Source of the DNA: JBBKXP01 sp038251315
GTDB taxonomy: Bacteria; Pseudomonadota; Alphaproteobacteria; Rhodobacterales; Rhodobacteraceae
Length of the DNA stretch: 35,878 nt
NCBI GenBank assembly: GCA_038251315.1
Contig: JBBSBK010000026.1
Span: forward strand, 1-35,878
Reading direction: 5' to 3'
Of this stretch, positions 9,501 through 18,545 are shown in pieces. Numbering within the stretch: position 1 is the first letter of the stretch; each line of letters begins with the position of its first letter. Both the position numbers and the translations under genes were made by a program. Below the pieces are notes generated by a model. It was not told the origin of the DNA. It did not search any database and saw only the letters and a list, made by a program, of their open reading frames with translations.

Positions 9501-12500
9501 ACTGGCTGATCTTTCAGGATGACATGGGCCTGGGTGCCGATATCGCGGCGCAGTTGCTGGCCGCTGGCCACACTGTCACCACGGTCCGCGCGGGCGACAC
9601 CTTTGCCGCGCTGCCCGGCCACGTCTATACCATCGCACCCGAGGCGGGGACCGAAGGGTACGACGCCATCCTCGCCGATCTGGCTGACAAGGGCCGCCTG
9701 CCTCATCGCATCGCGCATCTGTGGCTGGTCACGGGGGCCGAGACGTTCCGCCCCGGATCGAATTTCTTTGAGCGCAATCTGGAATACGGGTTTCACAGCC
9801 TGTTTCATCTGGCGCAGTCGATTGGCAATCACGGGTTGGCCGGCCCGATCCACATGACCATCGTGACGAACGGCGCGGCGCAGGTGCGCGGTGAAGCCCT
9901 GCCGTATCCTGAAAAGGCGCTGGTCAGCGGCCCGGCGGGGGTGATTTCACAAGAGTTTCCGGGGATCACCTGCGCGACGCTGGATATCGAGGTGGCCAAG
10001 GGGCGTATCGACCCGGCGCTGGTGGACCGTGTGCTTGAGGACTTGCTGGCCGATCCGGCGACGCTGAGCGCAGCATTTCGGGGCGACAAGCGGCTGGAAT
10101 TGGCTCATCGTGCGGCCCGCCTGTCCGCTGACGCCGCGCCACTGACGCGCGACGGGGGCACGTATCTGCTGACCGGAGGTTTCGGCGGGATCGGGCAGGC
10201 AGTTGCTGCCGATCTGCTGACCCGGCACGGGGCGAATGTGGTCTTGCTGACCCGCGAGGCGCTGCCGGATCGTGCGGGGTGGAACGAGTGGTTGCGTTTG
10301 AACGCGCCGCAAGACCCGACCGTGCGCAAGATCGCCGCGCTGCGCCATCTGGAGACACTGGGCGGCGTGGTGCGCCATGCTGTCGGCGATGTGTGTGACC
10401 CGGCAGAAATGGCCCGCGTGATCGCGGATATCCGCGCCGAATTCGGCACCCTGAACGGCGTCTACCATACGGCGGGCACCCTGCGCGACGGTCCCATCAT
10501 GGCCAAGACCGAGGCTGACATTGCCGCTGTGTTCGCGCCCAAGGTGCATGGCACCCGCATCCTTGACCAGCTTTTGCCCGATGGTGCAGTTGATTTCATC
10601 GTTCTGTTCGCGTCGACCAGCACGGCAACCCGGCCTGCGGGACAGGTCGATTATGTCGCGGCCAACGCCTACCTCAACGCCTTTGCGACAAGCCGTCAGG
10701 GCGGCACGACGCGGGTCATCGCGGTGAATTGGGGCGTCTGGGCCGGTGTGGGCATGGCGGCCGAGGCTGCGGCGGCGCGGCGCGGGGATGTGGCTGAGGC
10801 CCCGGTCACGCCAACCGAGATGCCGCTGCTGGCGCAGGCGACGTTTGATGCCGACGGCCACCGCCTGTTCAAGCTGACCCTGAACGCGCGCAAAGACTGG
10901 ATCGTCGATGAACACCGCACCGAGTCGGGTGCGGCGGTTTTACCCGGGACAGGGTTTATCGAACTGGCGGCAGAGGCTTTGCGGGCCCAAGGCGAGGATG
11001 GCGGGTTTACGATCCGCGATCTGACGTTCTTTCGGGCGCTTGAGGTGGCCGAGGACGCGGAGCAAGCGGTGCATGTGCATCTGGCCCGCCACGCGGATGG
11101 CTATGCCTTCGAGGTGCGCAGTCTCTGCACCGTCGAGGGACGGGCCGCCTATCAGGTCAATGCGCAGGCGCAGTTGGCGCTGACAGACCTGACCCCCGGC
11201 GCGATTGACCTTGCTGCGATCAGCGCCCGCTGCCCGAGGGTTGAACGATCGTCGGACGCCCAGCGCCTGATGTCACCGCAAGAGGCGCATCTGGCGTTCG
11301 GCCCGCGCTGGCATGTGTTGCAGCAGACGGCGATTGGCACGGGCGAAGGCATTGCCCGCCTGTCCCTGCCTGCCGCATATCACTCCGATCTGGCCGACGG
11401 GATCCAACTGCATCCGGGCCTGATGGACCTTGCCACCGGTTGGGCCATGCGGCTGATCCCCGGCTACGCCGGCAACCACCTGTGGGTGCCGCTGTCGTAT
11501 GGCCGGGTCCGGGTGCTGCGGACCCTGCCTGCCGATGTGGTATCGCACGTCCGCCTGCGCGGTGCCGATGCGGCGGGTTTCGCCAGTTTCGACGTGACCA
11601 TCACTGACACCGATGGGCAGGTCTGCGTCGAGATCAGCGATTTCGCGATGAAGCGGCTGGAGAGTGGATTTACCCTTGGCACTGCCCCAACTGCCCGCGA
11701 CGTGACCTTTGCCGATGCGGGCGCCCTGCCCGCACCGGGACCGGAGGAGCGGCGTTTTCTGCATACCTTGAGCATGGGTATCCGCGCCGACGAAGGCCCC
11801 GCCGCGCTGACCCGGGCGATGGCGCTGGGGCTGCCGGTGACCTATGTCAGTTCGGTCGACCTGCCCGCGCTGGTGCGCGCGACCCAGCCCGTCGTGCCGT
11901 CCGCGACCAAGGGGCAGACGTTCGACCGCCCTGATCTGGATGGCGCATATCTCGCCCCGCGCAACGGGATCGAAGAGACTTTGGCCGGGTTCTGGCAGAC
12001 TCTGCTGGGTGTGGGTCTGGTCGGGGTCGAGGACAGCTTTTTCGACCTTGGCGGCCATTCCCTGATCGCGGTGCGCCTGTTCGCGATGATCCGCAAGACC
12101 TTTGACGTGCAATTCCCGATCTCGGTCCTGTTCGAGGCCCCGACGATTGCGAAATGCGCCGCGATGATCGCCGAGCGCACCGGAGCGGCGCTGACGACCA
12201 CTGCGCACGCGGCCGCGACCAAAGTCGCCTACAGCCATCTTGTCGCGCTGCATCAGGGCAATCCCGGGCGCGGTACGCCGCTGTTCATCGTCGCCGGGAT
12301 GCTGGGCAACGTCCTGAATCTGCGGCATCTGGCCCTGCTTATGGGCAACGACCGGCCGGTCTATGGTTTGCAGGCCAAGGGACTGATCGGCGACGATACG
12401 GCACACCAGACCATCGAGGACGCCGCCACCGCCTACATCGCGGAAATCCGCGCGGTGCAGCCCGATGGCCCCTATCTGCTGGGCGGCTATTCCGGCGGCG

Positions 12501-13096
12501 GGATCACCGCCTACGACATGGCGCAGAAGCTGGTCGCTGCCGGACAGGTGGTGCAGACCGTCGTGATGCTCGACACCCCACTGCCGGTGCGCCCGTCGCT
12601 GACGCGGACGGACAAGGCGATCATCAAGCTGCACCAGTTCCGCCGCAAGGGTCCGGCGTACATCGCCGAATGGATGCGCAACCGCCTGCAATGGGAAAAG
12701 GCGCGGCGCGAGGTGCATAAGGACGACGACAGTGCCGCGCCCGGTGCGCAATTCAACAACCATGGGATCGAAGCGGCGTTCAGACAGGCCGTCGCGGCCT
12801 ACCACGCGCAGCCCTACGCCGGTCCGGTCAGCCTGTTCCGGCCGCCGCTTGACCGGCACTGGCCGGTGTCGGGCGGCAACTGGGTCAGCGCCGCGCGTGA
12901 ATATGTGTTCGACGACAACGACTGGCGCAAACTCGCCCCGGCGGTGCAGGTGATCGAGGTGCCGGGTGATCACAACAGCATAGTGCTGCTGCCCAACGTT
13001 GGTGTGCTGGCCAAACGGCTGCGCGGCGTCATCTCCGAGGCCGAACCTCAGACCACTGCGGCACCCGGTTGGGCCAATGCGACGGCAGCAGAATGA
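6593..13096 (+). CDS. Type I polyketide synthase, KS-AT-KR-DH-ACP-TE
   Basis: A 2167-residue single-module PKS (numbering from GTG 6593). KS spans about 45-470 with a complete triad: Cys218 in TACSTS, His354 in HGTGT, His394 in NIGH. AT is about 565-880, with nucleophile Ser666 in GHSMG and an AAHS motif near His765. A structural sub-domain precedes the KR, which has TGGFGGIG near 1194 and catalytic Ser1341 and Tyr1354. DH is about 1435-1700, with His1441 and Asp1612. ACP Ser1823 is in LGGHSL. TE is about 1895-2150, with GYSGGG Ser1967 and His2127. KR before DH is the reverse of the usual order. The next GT2 gene overlaps its stop. A GTG at 6683 is an alternative start. It probably adds one malonyl-type unit, forms an enoyl product and releases it. 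Confidence 0.93.
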   Translation: MSILSYATTEGAYSWSLGACEVLTKGSGDTVKTAANQGNGRESANDIAIVGMAVNVPGAASLDAFWANLRDGVESIVPLSHEALIAAGEDPSRLLDPNYVAAAALLDGFDTFDAEFFGFSPKEAAILDPQHRKFLEVAWEALENAGHTPDPATAPVGVYAGCGMGSYFYFNICSNPDLVDETGMFLLRHTGNDKDFLSTRVSHVFDLKGPSINMQTACSTSLVAIHYAVRALRDGDIGMAIAGGVTIDLPQGRGYVFKENEILSPDGHCHAFDSRAQGTVFGSGAGAVVLRRLSDAIADGDHIWAVIKGSAVNNDGAAKAGYLAPSVDGQSAAITLALADAGVAAETIQYVECHGTGTALGDPIEVAALSDAYRKSTDATGFCRIGSVKTNIGHLDTAAGVAGLVKTVLAMKYGVLPPSLGFETPNPAIDFAASPFRVNDRLSDWAAAPVRRAAVNALGVGGTNAHVVIAEAPARAISDASDFPFQILCVSGRSKAALEANAAAIAAHLAAHPEQPLADVAWTLRKGRRAFDKRRVVVAETHAAAAAMLTSDDPRQVFTHDVVGAAPEVVFMFPGGGAQYANMGRDLYETEPVFADWMDRGLEHLQRKLDYDIRAIWLPEPETEAAANLRLQKPSVQLPLIMIVEYALAQLWLSWGVKPAALVGHSMGENTAACLAGVMGFEDCIDLVLLRGQLFDTVPAGGMLSVSLSLTDLTMYLTPDLDIASVNAPMLTAVSGPQSALDNLQARLAGLDIQCQRIAIDIAAHSRMLDSILERFGAFLRSISLSAPSIPFMSNRTGQPITDAQATDPDYWVAQLRNTVNFADCMATLAKDSQRVYLEVGPGKALSSLAGMNAPIRPNQVLASLRHPDQDIADDAYFLGVIGRLWATGVDADWSQIWGAARRNRVVLPTYAFQRSRYFIAPGQAAVQAEPPLIRTDDITDWGWRPHWKPALAAHDLDLSEGIADAPQQNWLIFQDDMGLGADIAAQLLAAGHTVTTVRAGDTFAALPGHVYTIAPEAGTEGYDAILADLADKGRLPHRIAHLWLVTGAETFRPGSNFFERNLEYGFHSLFHLAQSIGNHGLAGPIHMTIVTNGAAQVRGEALPYPEKALVSGPAGVISQEFPGITCATLDIEVAKGRIDPALVDRVLEDLLADPATLSAAFRGDKRLELAHRAARLSADAAPLTRDGGTYLLTGGFGGIGQAVAADLLTRHGANVVLLTREALPDRAGWNEWLRLNAPQDPTVRKIAALRHLETLGGVVRHAVGDVCDPAEMARVIADIRAEFGTLNGVYHTAGTLRDGPIMAKTEADIAAVFAPKVHGTRILDQLLPDGAVDFIVLFASTSTATRPAGQVDYVAANAYLNAFATSRQGGTTRVIAVNWGVWAGVGMAAEAAAARRGDVAEAPVTPTEMPLLAQATFDADGHRLFKLTLNARKDWIVDEHRTESGAAVLPGTGFIELAAEALRAQGEDGGFTIRDLTFFRALEVAEDAEQAVHVHLARHADGYAFEVRSLCTVEGRAAYQVNAQAQLALTDLTPGAIDLAAISARCPRVERSSDAQRLMSPQEAHLAFGPRWHVLQQTAIGTGEGIARLSLPAAYHSDLADGIQLHPGLMDLATGWAMRLIPGYAGNHLWVPLSYGRVRVLRTLPADVVSHVRLRGADAAGFASFDVTITDTDGQVCVEISDFAMKRLESGFTLGTAPTARDVTFADAGALPAPGPEERRFLHTLSMGIRADEGPAALTRAMALGLPVTYVSSVDLPALVRATQPVVPSATKGQTFDRPDLDGAYLAPRNGIEETLAGFWQTLLGVGLVGVEDSFFDLGGHSLIAVRLFAMIRKTFDVQFPISVLFEAPTIAKCAAMIAERTGAALTTTAHAAATKVAYSHLVALHQGNPGRGTPLFIVAGMLGNVLNLRHLALLMGNDRPVYGLQAKGLIGDDTAHQTIEDAATAYIAEIRAVQPDGPYLLGGYSGGGITAYDMAQKLVAAGQVVQTVVMLDTPLPVRPSLTRTDKAIIKLHQFRRKGPAYIAEWMRNRLQWEKARREVHKDDDSAAPGAQFNNHGIEAAFRQAVAAYHAQPYAGPVSLFRPPLDRHWPVSGGNWVSAAREYVFDDNDWRKLAPAVQVIEVPGDHNSIVLLPNVGVLAKRLRGVISEAEPQTTAAPGWANATAAE

Positions 13097-14097
13097 TGCC
13101 CGATCCGACCGTCCTGACCATCATCCTGAATTTCAGGACTCCCGAAATGACGATCCGGTCGGCTGCCGCCGCGCTGCGCGAGATGCAGACGATCCCCGGC
13201 AACGTCGTCGTGATCGACAACGCCTCGGGCGACGGGTCGATGACAAAGATCAACGGCGCGGCGACAGCGCTTGGCTGGAACCGCGACCGCGACATCGCGC
13301 TGATCCAGTCGGACGTCAACGGCGGGTTCGGGGCCGGCAACAACATCGGAATCCGGGCCGGCCTGATCGACGGGTCAAGGCCCGATTACGTCTATATCCT
13401 GAATTCGGACGCCTTTCCCGATCCGGGTGCGATTGCCACTCTGCGCGCCTTCCTCGAGACGACCCCGACCGCAGGGATCGCTACCAGCCACGTGCGCGGC
13501 ACCGACGACATGCCGCACAGCACCGCATTCCGTTTTCCATCGGCCCTTGGTGAGTTCGAAGGGGCGGCGCGTACCGGCCTGTTTACCAGAGTGCTTGGCG
13601 ACCATGTGGTCAGCCTGCCGATTCCGGACGCTACTACGCAAGTCGATTGGTCAGCGGGGGCCAGCATGATGCTGCGGATGGACATGCTCGACCAGATCGG
13701 GTTTTTCGACGAGGCGTTCTTTCTGTATTTCGAGGAAACCGATCTGTGCCGCCGCGCCTGGGTTGCAGGGTGGACCACCCATTACGTGCCCGCCAGCCGG
13801 GTTGTTCATATCGGGTCAGTATCGACGGGGATGCAGACATGGACGCGCACACCCGCCTATTGGTTCGACTCGCGCCAGACCTATTACATCAAGAATTACG
13901 GGGCCGCCTATGCCCGCCGTGCCACGCTGGCCCATGTCGCCGGGGCGCTGCTCTATCGCCTGCGCTGCCTGATCGAGCGCAAACCGCAGGCCGATCCCGA
14001 TCATTTCCTGCGCGACCTGATTGCCCATGCCCTGCGCCGCCGCCCGAAACCCGTGCCGATGCCGATCGGCAAGCCGCTAATGGAGAAATCCAGATGA
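13093..14097 (+). CDS. Glycosyltransferase family 2, WbbL/rhamnosyltransferase-like
   Basis: A 334-residue GT2 enzyme resembling WbbL-type rhamnosyltransferases. Motifs in order are TIILNFRTPEMT, VVVIDNASGDGS, SDVNGGFGAGNNIGIR, the metal-binding YILNSDAF, WSAGASMMLR and FDEAFFLYFEETDLCRRAW with the catalytic acidic pair. The start is ATG 13093 (ATGA overlap with the PKS stop) or ATG 13096. A longer upstream TTG in the same frame lies inside the PKS and is unlikely. The last 4 bases overlap the NRPS start. A sugar transferase translationally coupled to both PKS and NRPS genes suggests it glycosylates their product or the polymer that carries it (inference). Confidence 0.88.
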   Translation: MMPDPTVLTIILNFRTPEMTIRSAAAALREMQTIPGNVVVIDNASGDGSMTKINGAATALGWNRDRDIALIQSDVNGGFGAGNNIGIRAGLIDGSRPDYVYILNSDAFPDPGAIATLRAFLETTPTAGIATSHVRGTDDMPHSTAFRFPSALGEFEGAARTGLFTRVLGDHVVSLPIPDATTQVDWSAGASMMLRMDMLDQIGFFDEAFFLYFEETDLCRRAWVAGWTTHYVPASRVVHIGSVSTGMQTWTRTPAYWFDSRQTYYIKNYGAAYARRATLAHVAGALLYRLRCLIERKPQADPDHFLRDLIAHALRRRPKPVPMPIGKPLMEKSR

Positions 14098-17000
14098 CCC
14101 TGGCGCTGATCGGTGATGAATCGCTGCTGATCGGTTGCGCCGACATGGCGCTGGCGCGGGGCTTGACCGTTGGTGCGGTCGTGACCCGCAACGCCGACAT
14201 CCGGGCCTGGGCTATGGGCAGGGGGTTGGCCGTTTCGACCGACATGGCCGACCTGCCGGGCCTGTTGGCTGAGGGCTGCGACTGGCTGCTGTCCGTCGCC
14301 AATTTGCGCCTCATCCCCGCTGCGGTGCTGGCTCTGCCGCGCAAAGGCGCGATCAACTTTCACGACGGCCCGCTGCCCGCGATGGCGGGGCTGAACACGC
14401 CGACCTGGGCAATCCTGAACGGTCACGCGCAGCATGGCATCACCTGGCACCTGATCGCGGGCGGTGTGGACGAGGGCGACATTCTTGGTCAGCGCCTGTT
14501 CGACATCGCCGCCGACGAGACGAGCGCGACCCTGAACCAGAAATGCTATGCTGCCGGGCTGGATGGTTTCGGCGCGGTACTGGATCAGATGACGCATGGT
14601 CTGGCCCCGGTTGCACAGGACCTGACCCAACGCCGCTATTATGCCCGCGATGACCGGCCTGCCGGATTGGGCAGGGTCGATCTGCACGGGCCGGTGGCGC
14701 GGGTCATGGCCGTGGTTCGCGCCCTTGATTTCGGCAATTACGCCAACCCGATGGGCCGGGCCAAGCTGGACCTTGGCGACCGGGTTCTGCTGATCGGCGG
14801 TGTCGAGAGCGTGGATGCGGCGGCTGCCGCGCCGGGCACGGTGATCGCGGCGGATGACGACAGCCTAACGGTGGCGACGACGGATGGCGCGGTGCGGCTG
14901 ACCGGCCTTGGCGGGCAGAACCTGCGGGACCTGGTTGGCATGGGGATCGCCCGGACCGCACCCATCGCCGCCCCTGCCGCCGTTCTGGCCGGTGAAGGCT
15001 ATTGGCGCGACCGCCTGCGGACGATGCAGCCGCTGTCCCTGCCGCTGGCGCACTCGGGCACCGCGACGGATTGGCAAAGCCAAACCCTTGCCCTGCTCCG
15101 CCCGCTGACACAGCCGCAACTGACCGCCCGCGTTCTGCTTTGGGCGCAGCGCAGCGGCGACTTGCGCGCGGGCGACATCGCCCTTGCTGTGCCTGCCGCG
15201 CCCGATGTCCACGCATGGGTGCCGTTGCGTATCGACGCCGCAAGCACCGGTCTTGTTACCGCGACCGAGGTCCAACTGGCCAAGGCCGCGCGATACTCCG
15301 GTTTTCTGTCCGACCTGTTGCACCGCGACCCCGGCATCACCCAGACGCGCACCCCCGACATCGGGTTCAGCACCCACGCTGCCCCGATCCCCGGCACTGC
15401 CCTGACGCTGTGCATGGGCGATACCGGGTTGACGCTGCATCACGACGCCGCCCGCCTGTCTGACGCCAGTGTCGCCCTGCTGGCGGCACGGCTGACCGCA
15501 CTGCTGGCCGCCGACGACGCCGCGCTGGCTGACCTGCCGATGTTGCCCGCCAGCGAAGCGGCAATGATTGCCGGGTGGAACGCGACGCAAGGCCCCGTTG
15601 ACGTCACCACCATCCACGCCGCCTTCGAGGCTCAGGTGGCCCTGACCCCCAATGCCCCTGCACTGGTTTTCGAGGCCGAAACGCTGACCTATGCCGCCCT
15701 GAACACCCGCGCCAACCGGGTGGCGCATGTCTTGCGGGCGATGGGTGTGACGCCCGGCACCCCGGTCGGCCTTTGTCTGCCGCGCGGGACCGGACTGATC
15801 GTCGCCGCGCTTGGCATTCTCAAGGCCGGTGGGGCCTATGTCCCGATGGACCCGGCCTATCCCGCCGACCGTCTGGCGCATTTCGCAACCGACAGTGCCG
15901 CCCCGGTGATCGTCACCGAAACCGCGCTGCGCGACCTGGTCCCGACCGCGACGCTGCTGTTGATCGACGCCGACCCACGCATCGACAACGCCCCGGATAC
16001 AAACCCGACCGGTGGCGCGACCCCGGGCGATCTTGCCTATCTGATCTACACCTCCGGGTCGACCGGCACACCCAAGGGCGTGATGGTCGAACACCGCAAC
16101 GTCGCCAATTTCCTTACCGGGATGGACGCGCTTATCGACCATGATGCGGGCGCGGTCTGGCTGGCCCTGACGAGCCTGTCGTTCGACATTTCGGTGCTGG
16201 AAGTGTTCTGGACGCTGGCGCGGGGCTTCAAGGTCGTGCTTGTCGGTGACGATGCCCGCAAACTGCAGTCCGGACCCGCCCCGGTCAGCACCAGGAAGAT
16301 GGATTTCAGCCTGTATTATTGGGGCAACGACGACGCCGTCAGCGCCGACAAGTACGTTCTGCTGCTGGACGGTGCCCGGTTTGCCGACGCCAACGGGTTC
16401 TGTGCCGTCTGGACGCCCGAGCGGCATTTTCACGCCTTTGGCGGCCCCTATCCGAACCCCGCGGTGACCGGCGCAGCGGTCGCGGCGGTGACGAAGAACA
16501 TCGCCGTGCGGGCCGGCAGTATCGTCGCGCCGCTGCATCATCCCGCAAGGATCGCCGAGGATTGGGCGGTGATCGACAACCTGACGGGAGGCCGTGTCGG
16601 CCTAGCGATGGCGTCGGGCTGGCAACCCGATGATTTCGTTCTGCGCCCGGAAAACACGCCGCCCGACAACAAGGTAGCACTGACCGACACGATCCACACC
16701 GTCCGCCGCCTGTGGGCTGGGGAGACGGTCGAATTCCCGACCAAAACGGGCGCGATGCACGGCGTCGTGACGCAGCCCCGCCCGCTGTCAAAGTCCCTGC
16801 CGATGTGGGTCACGACCGCAGGCAACCCGGCGACTTGGGAGGAGGCGGGGAGCCTTGGCTGCAACGTCCTGACCCATCTGCTGGGGCAGACGGTTGATGA
16901 AGTCGCTGCCAAGATCACGCTTTACCACGCGGCCCTGCGCCGCGCCGGGCATGACCCCGCCGACCATCAGGTGACGCTGATGCTGCACACCTACCTGGCC

Positions 17001-18545
17001 GACACGGTCGAGGCCGCCCGCGAGGTCGCCCGCGAACCGATGAAAGCCTATCTGCGGGCGGCGGCGGGCCTGATCAAGCAATACGCCTGGGCCTTTCCGG
17101 CTTTCAAACGGCCTGAGGGCGTCAAGGCCCCGATGGACATTGACCTCGGGGCGTTGGAGCCGGACGAACTGGAAGGTATCCTCGATTTCGCGTTTCTGCG
17201 GTATTTCAATGACAGCGGAATGTTCGGCACCGTCGCCGATGGTATTGCGCGGGTGGAATCGCTCAAATCCATCGGTGTGACCGAGGTCGCCTGCCTGATC
17301 GAATATGGTATCGCCAACGACGCGGTGATGGCCGGTCTGGAACCACTGGCCGAAGTCTTGCGACGCACCAACGCCGGCGCAGCAAAGGATGATTTCGGCA
17401 TTGCCGCCCAGATCGCCCGCCACAAGGTGACGCACCTGCAGTGCACCCCCAGCATGGCGCGGATGCTGGTGATGAACGACGCAAGCCGGGGCGCTTTGGG
17501 GCAGTTGCAACATCTGCTGGTCGGGGGCGAGGCGCTGGACGTGGCACTTGCTGGCGACCTTGCAAGGGCCACGCAGGCCTGCCTGCACAACATGTATGGC
17601 CCGACTGAAACGACGATCTGGTCGACGACCGACGTGGTGGACGGTCCGGTCACCATCGGCAAACCCATCGTCAACACGACCCTCCATGTCCTCGATCCGG
17701 CGGGTCATCGGGTGCCTGTCGGCGCAGCGGGCGAACTTTGGATCGGTGGCGCGGGGGTTACGCGCGGCTATTGGCGGCGCGACGACCTGACCGGCGAACG
17801 CTTTACCGCCAACCCCTTTGACGATGCCCAAGTCGGGGGCCGGATGTATCGCACCGGCGACCTTGTGCGCTGGCAGGCGGACGGGCGGATCGCCTACCTT
17901 GGGCGGATCGACACGCAGGTGAAAATCCGTGGCCACCGGATCGAACTGGGCGAGATCGAGGCGGCGCTGGCGGCGCATCCGGGCGTGACGCAGGCGGTCG
18001 TGGTCGCCCGCAGCACGGGCGGCGACACGCGGCTGATTGCCTATGTGACCGGGGCAGGTGCCACCGACGACGCCCTGCGCCGCCACCTTGCCGCAACCCT
18101 GCCCGACATCATGATCCCGGCGCAGATCGTGACACTCGACACCTTTCCGCAGACCCCGAACGGCAAGGTCGACCGCAATGCCCTGCCCGATCCGGTGGCG
18201 AAACGGGCGACGGCGCCGCTGGCCTTGACCCCGCGCAGCGACACCGAAAAGGCGATCGCCGTGATCTGGTCGCGCATCCTTGGGGTCGCGGATATCCGGG
18301 CGACCGACAACTTCTTTGCCCTCGGCGGCCATTCCCTTCTGGCCGTGCAGGCGCACCGCGACATCAAGGCGGAACTGGGGGCGAGCAGCCTCAGCATCAC
18401 CGACGTCTTCCGGTTTCCGACGCTGGGCGCGCTGGCCACCCATCTGGGCGGCGCGGTGCCGACAACCGACACACCTGTCGCCGACACGAGCGACCTGATG
18501 TCGAAACGCCGCGCGATGCGGGCAAGCCGGGGGTTGCGCGGTTGA
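14094..18545 (+). CDS. NRPS initiation module: formyltransferase, LLM-interrupted A domain, carrier
   Basis: A 1483-residue multidomain protein from ATG 14094. Residues 1-290 are a 10-formyl-tetrahydrofolate transferase with INFHDGPLP (Asn88, His90) and VDEGD (Asp129). Residues about 300-495 look like the back half of a condensation domain with no HHxxxDG, so probably non-catalytic. The A domain starts near 503, with A3 YTSGSTGTPKG near 651 and FDISVLE near 696. It is interrupted at about 735-1092 by a luciferase-like flavin monooxygenase (start KMDFSLYYWGND) of the MupA/Atu3671 type. It resumes with GGEAL, NMYGPTETT, YRTGDLV and NGKVDR. The carrier serine is Ser1414 in LGGHSL. My reading of the selectivity code is D-I-L-Q-L-G-M-I-W-K, close to known glycine codes. 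The F-A-T layout recalls the LgrA starter module. Confidence 0.92.
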   Translation: MTLALIGDESLLIGCADMALARGLTVGAVVTRNADIRAWAMGRGLAVSTDMADLPGLLAEGCDWLLSVANLRLIPAAVLALPRKGAINFHDGPLPAMAGLNTPTWAILNGHAQHGITWHLIAGGVDEGDILGQRLFDIAADETSATLNQKCYAAGLDGFGAVLDQMTHGLAPVAQDLTQRRYYARDDRPAGLGRVDLHGPVARVMAVVRALDFGNYANPMGRAKLDLGDRVLLIGGVESVDAAAAAPGTVIAADDDSLTVATTDGAVRLTGLGGQNLRDLVGMGIARTAPIAAPAAVLAGEGYWRDRLRTMQPLSLPLAHSGTATDWQSQTLALLRPLTQPQLTARVLLWAQRSGDLRAGDIALAVPAAPDVHAWVPLRIDAASTGLVTATEVQLAKAARYSGFLSDLLHRDPGITQTRTPDIGFSTHAAPIPGTALTLCMGDTGLTLHHDAARLSDASVALLAARLTALLAADDAALADLPMLPASEAAMIAGWNATQGPVDVTTIHAAFEAQVALTPNAPALVFEAETLTYAALNTRANRVAHVLRAMGVTPGTPVGLCLPRGTGLIVAALGILKAGGAYVPMDPAYPADRLAHFATDSAAPVIVTETALRDLVPTATLLLIDADPRIDNAPDTNPTGGATPGDLAYLIYTSGSTGTPKGVMVEHRNVANFLTGMDALIDHDAGAVWLALTSLSFDISVLEVFWTLARGFKVVLVGDDARKLQSGPAPVSTRKMDFSLYYWGNDDAVSADKYVLLLDGARFADANGFCAVWTPERHFHAFGGPYPNPAVTGAAVAAVTKNIAVRAGSIVAPLHHPARIAEDWAVIDNLTGGRVGLAMASGWQPDDFVLRPENTPPDNKVALTDTIHTVRRLWAGETVEFPTKTGAMHGVVTQPRPLSKSLPMWVTTAGNPATWEEAGSLGCNVLTHLLGQTVDEVAAKITLYHAALRRAGHDPADHQVTLMLHTYLADTVEAAREVAREPMKAYLRAAAGLIKQYAWAFPAFKRPEGVKAPMDIDLGALEPDELEGILDFAFLRYFNDSGMFGTVADGIARVESLKSIGVTEVACLIEYGIANDAVMAGLEPLAEVLRRTNAGAAKDDFGIAAQIARHKVTHLQCTPSMARMLVMNDASRGALGQLQHLLVGGEALDVALAGDLARATQACLHNMYGPTETTIWSTTDVVDGPVTIGKPIVNTTLHVLDPAGHRVPVGAAGELWIGGAGVTRGYWRRDDLTGERFTANPFDDAQVGGRMYRTGDLVRWQADGRIAYLGRIDTQVKIRGHRIELGEIEAALAAHPGVTQAVVVARSTGGDTRLIAYVTGAGATDDALRRHLAATLPDIMIPAQIVTLDTFPQTPNGKVDRNALPDPVAKRATAPLALTPRSDTEKAIAVIWSRILGVADIRATDNFFALGGHSLLAVQAHRDIKAELGASSLSITDVFRFPTLGALATHLGGAVPTTDTPVADTSDLMSKRRAMRASRGLRG

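Noticed and set aside
11273..12973. Minus-strand ORF (566 codons) opposite the PKS dehydratase, carrier and thioesterase
   Set aside because: Opposite strand of clearly coding sequence; low-complexity composition and no domain.
13647..14093. 149-codon N-terminal extension of the NRPS
   Set aside because: It overlaps the conserved GT2 frame completely, and the formyltransferase domain begins exactly at ATG 14094.
15000..15580. Functional condensation domain in the NRPS
   Set aside because: Only a partial C-terminal-half-like region is visible and the HHxxxDG catalytic motif is absent.
14865..18443. Two long minus-strand ORFs opposite the NRPS
   Set aside because: Shadows of the adenylation, monooxygenase and carrier domains; no family signature.
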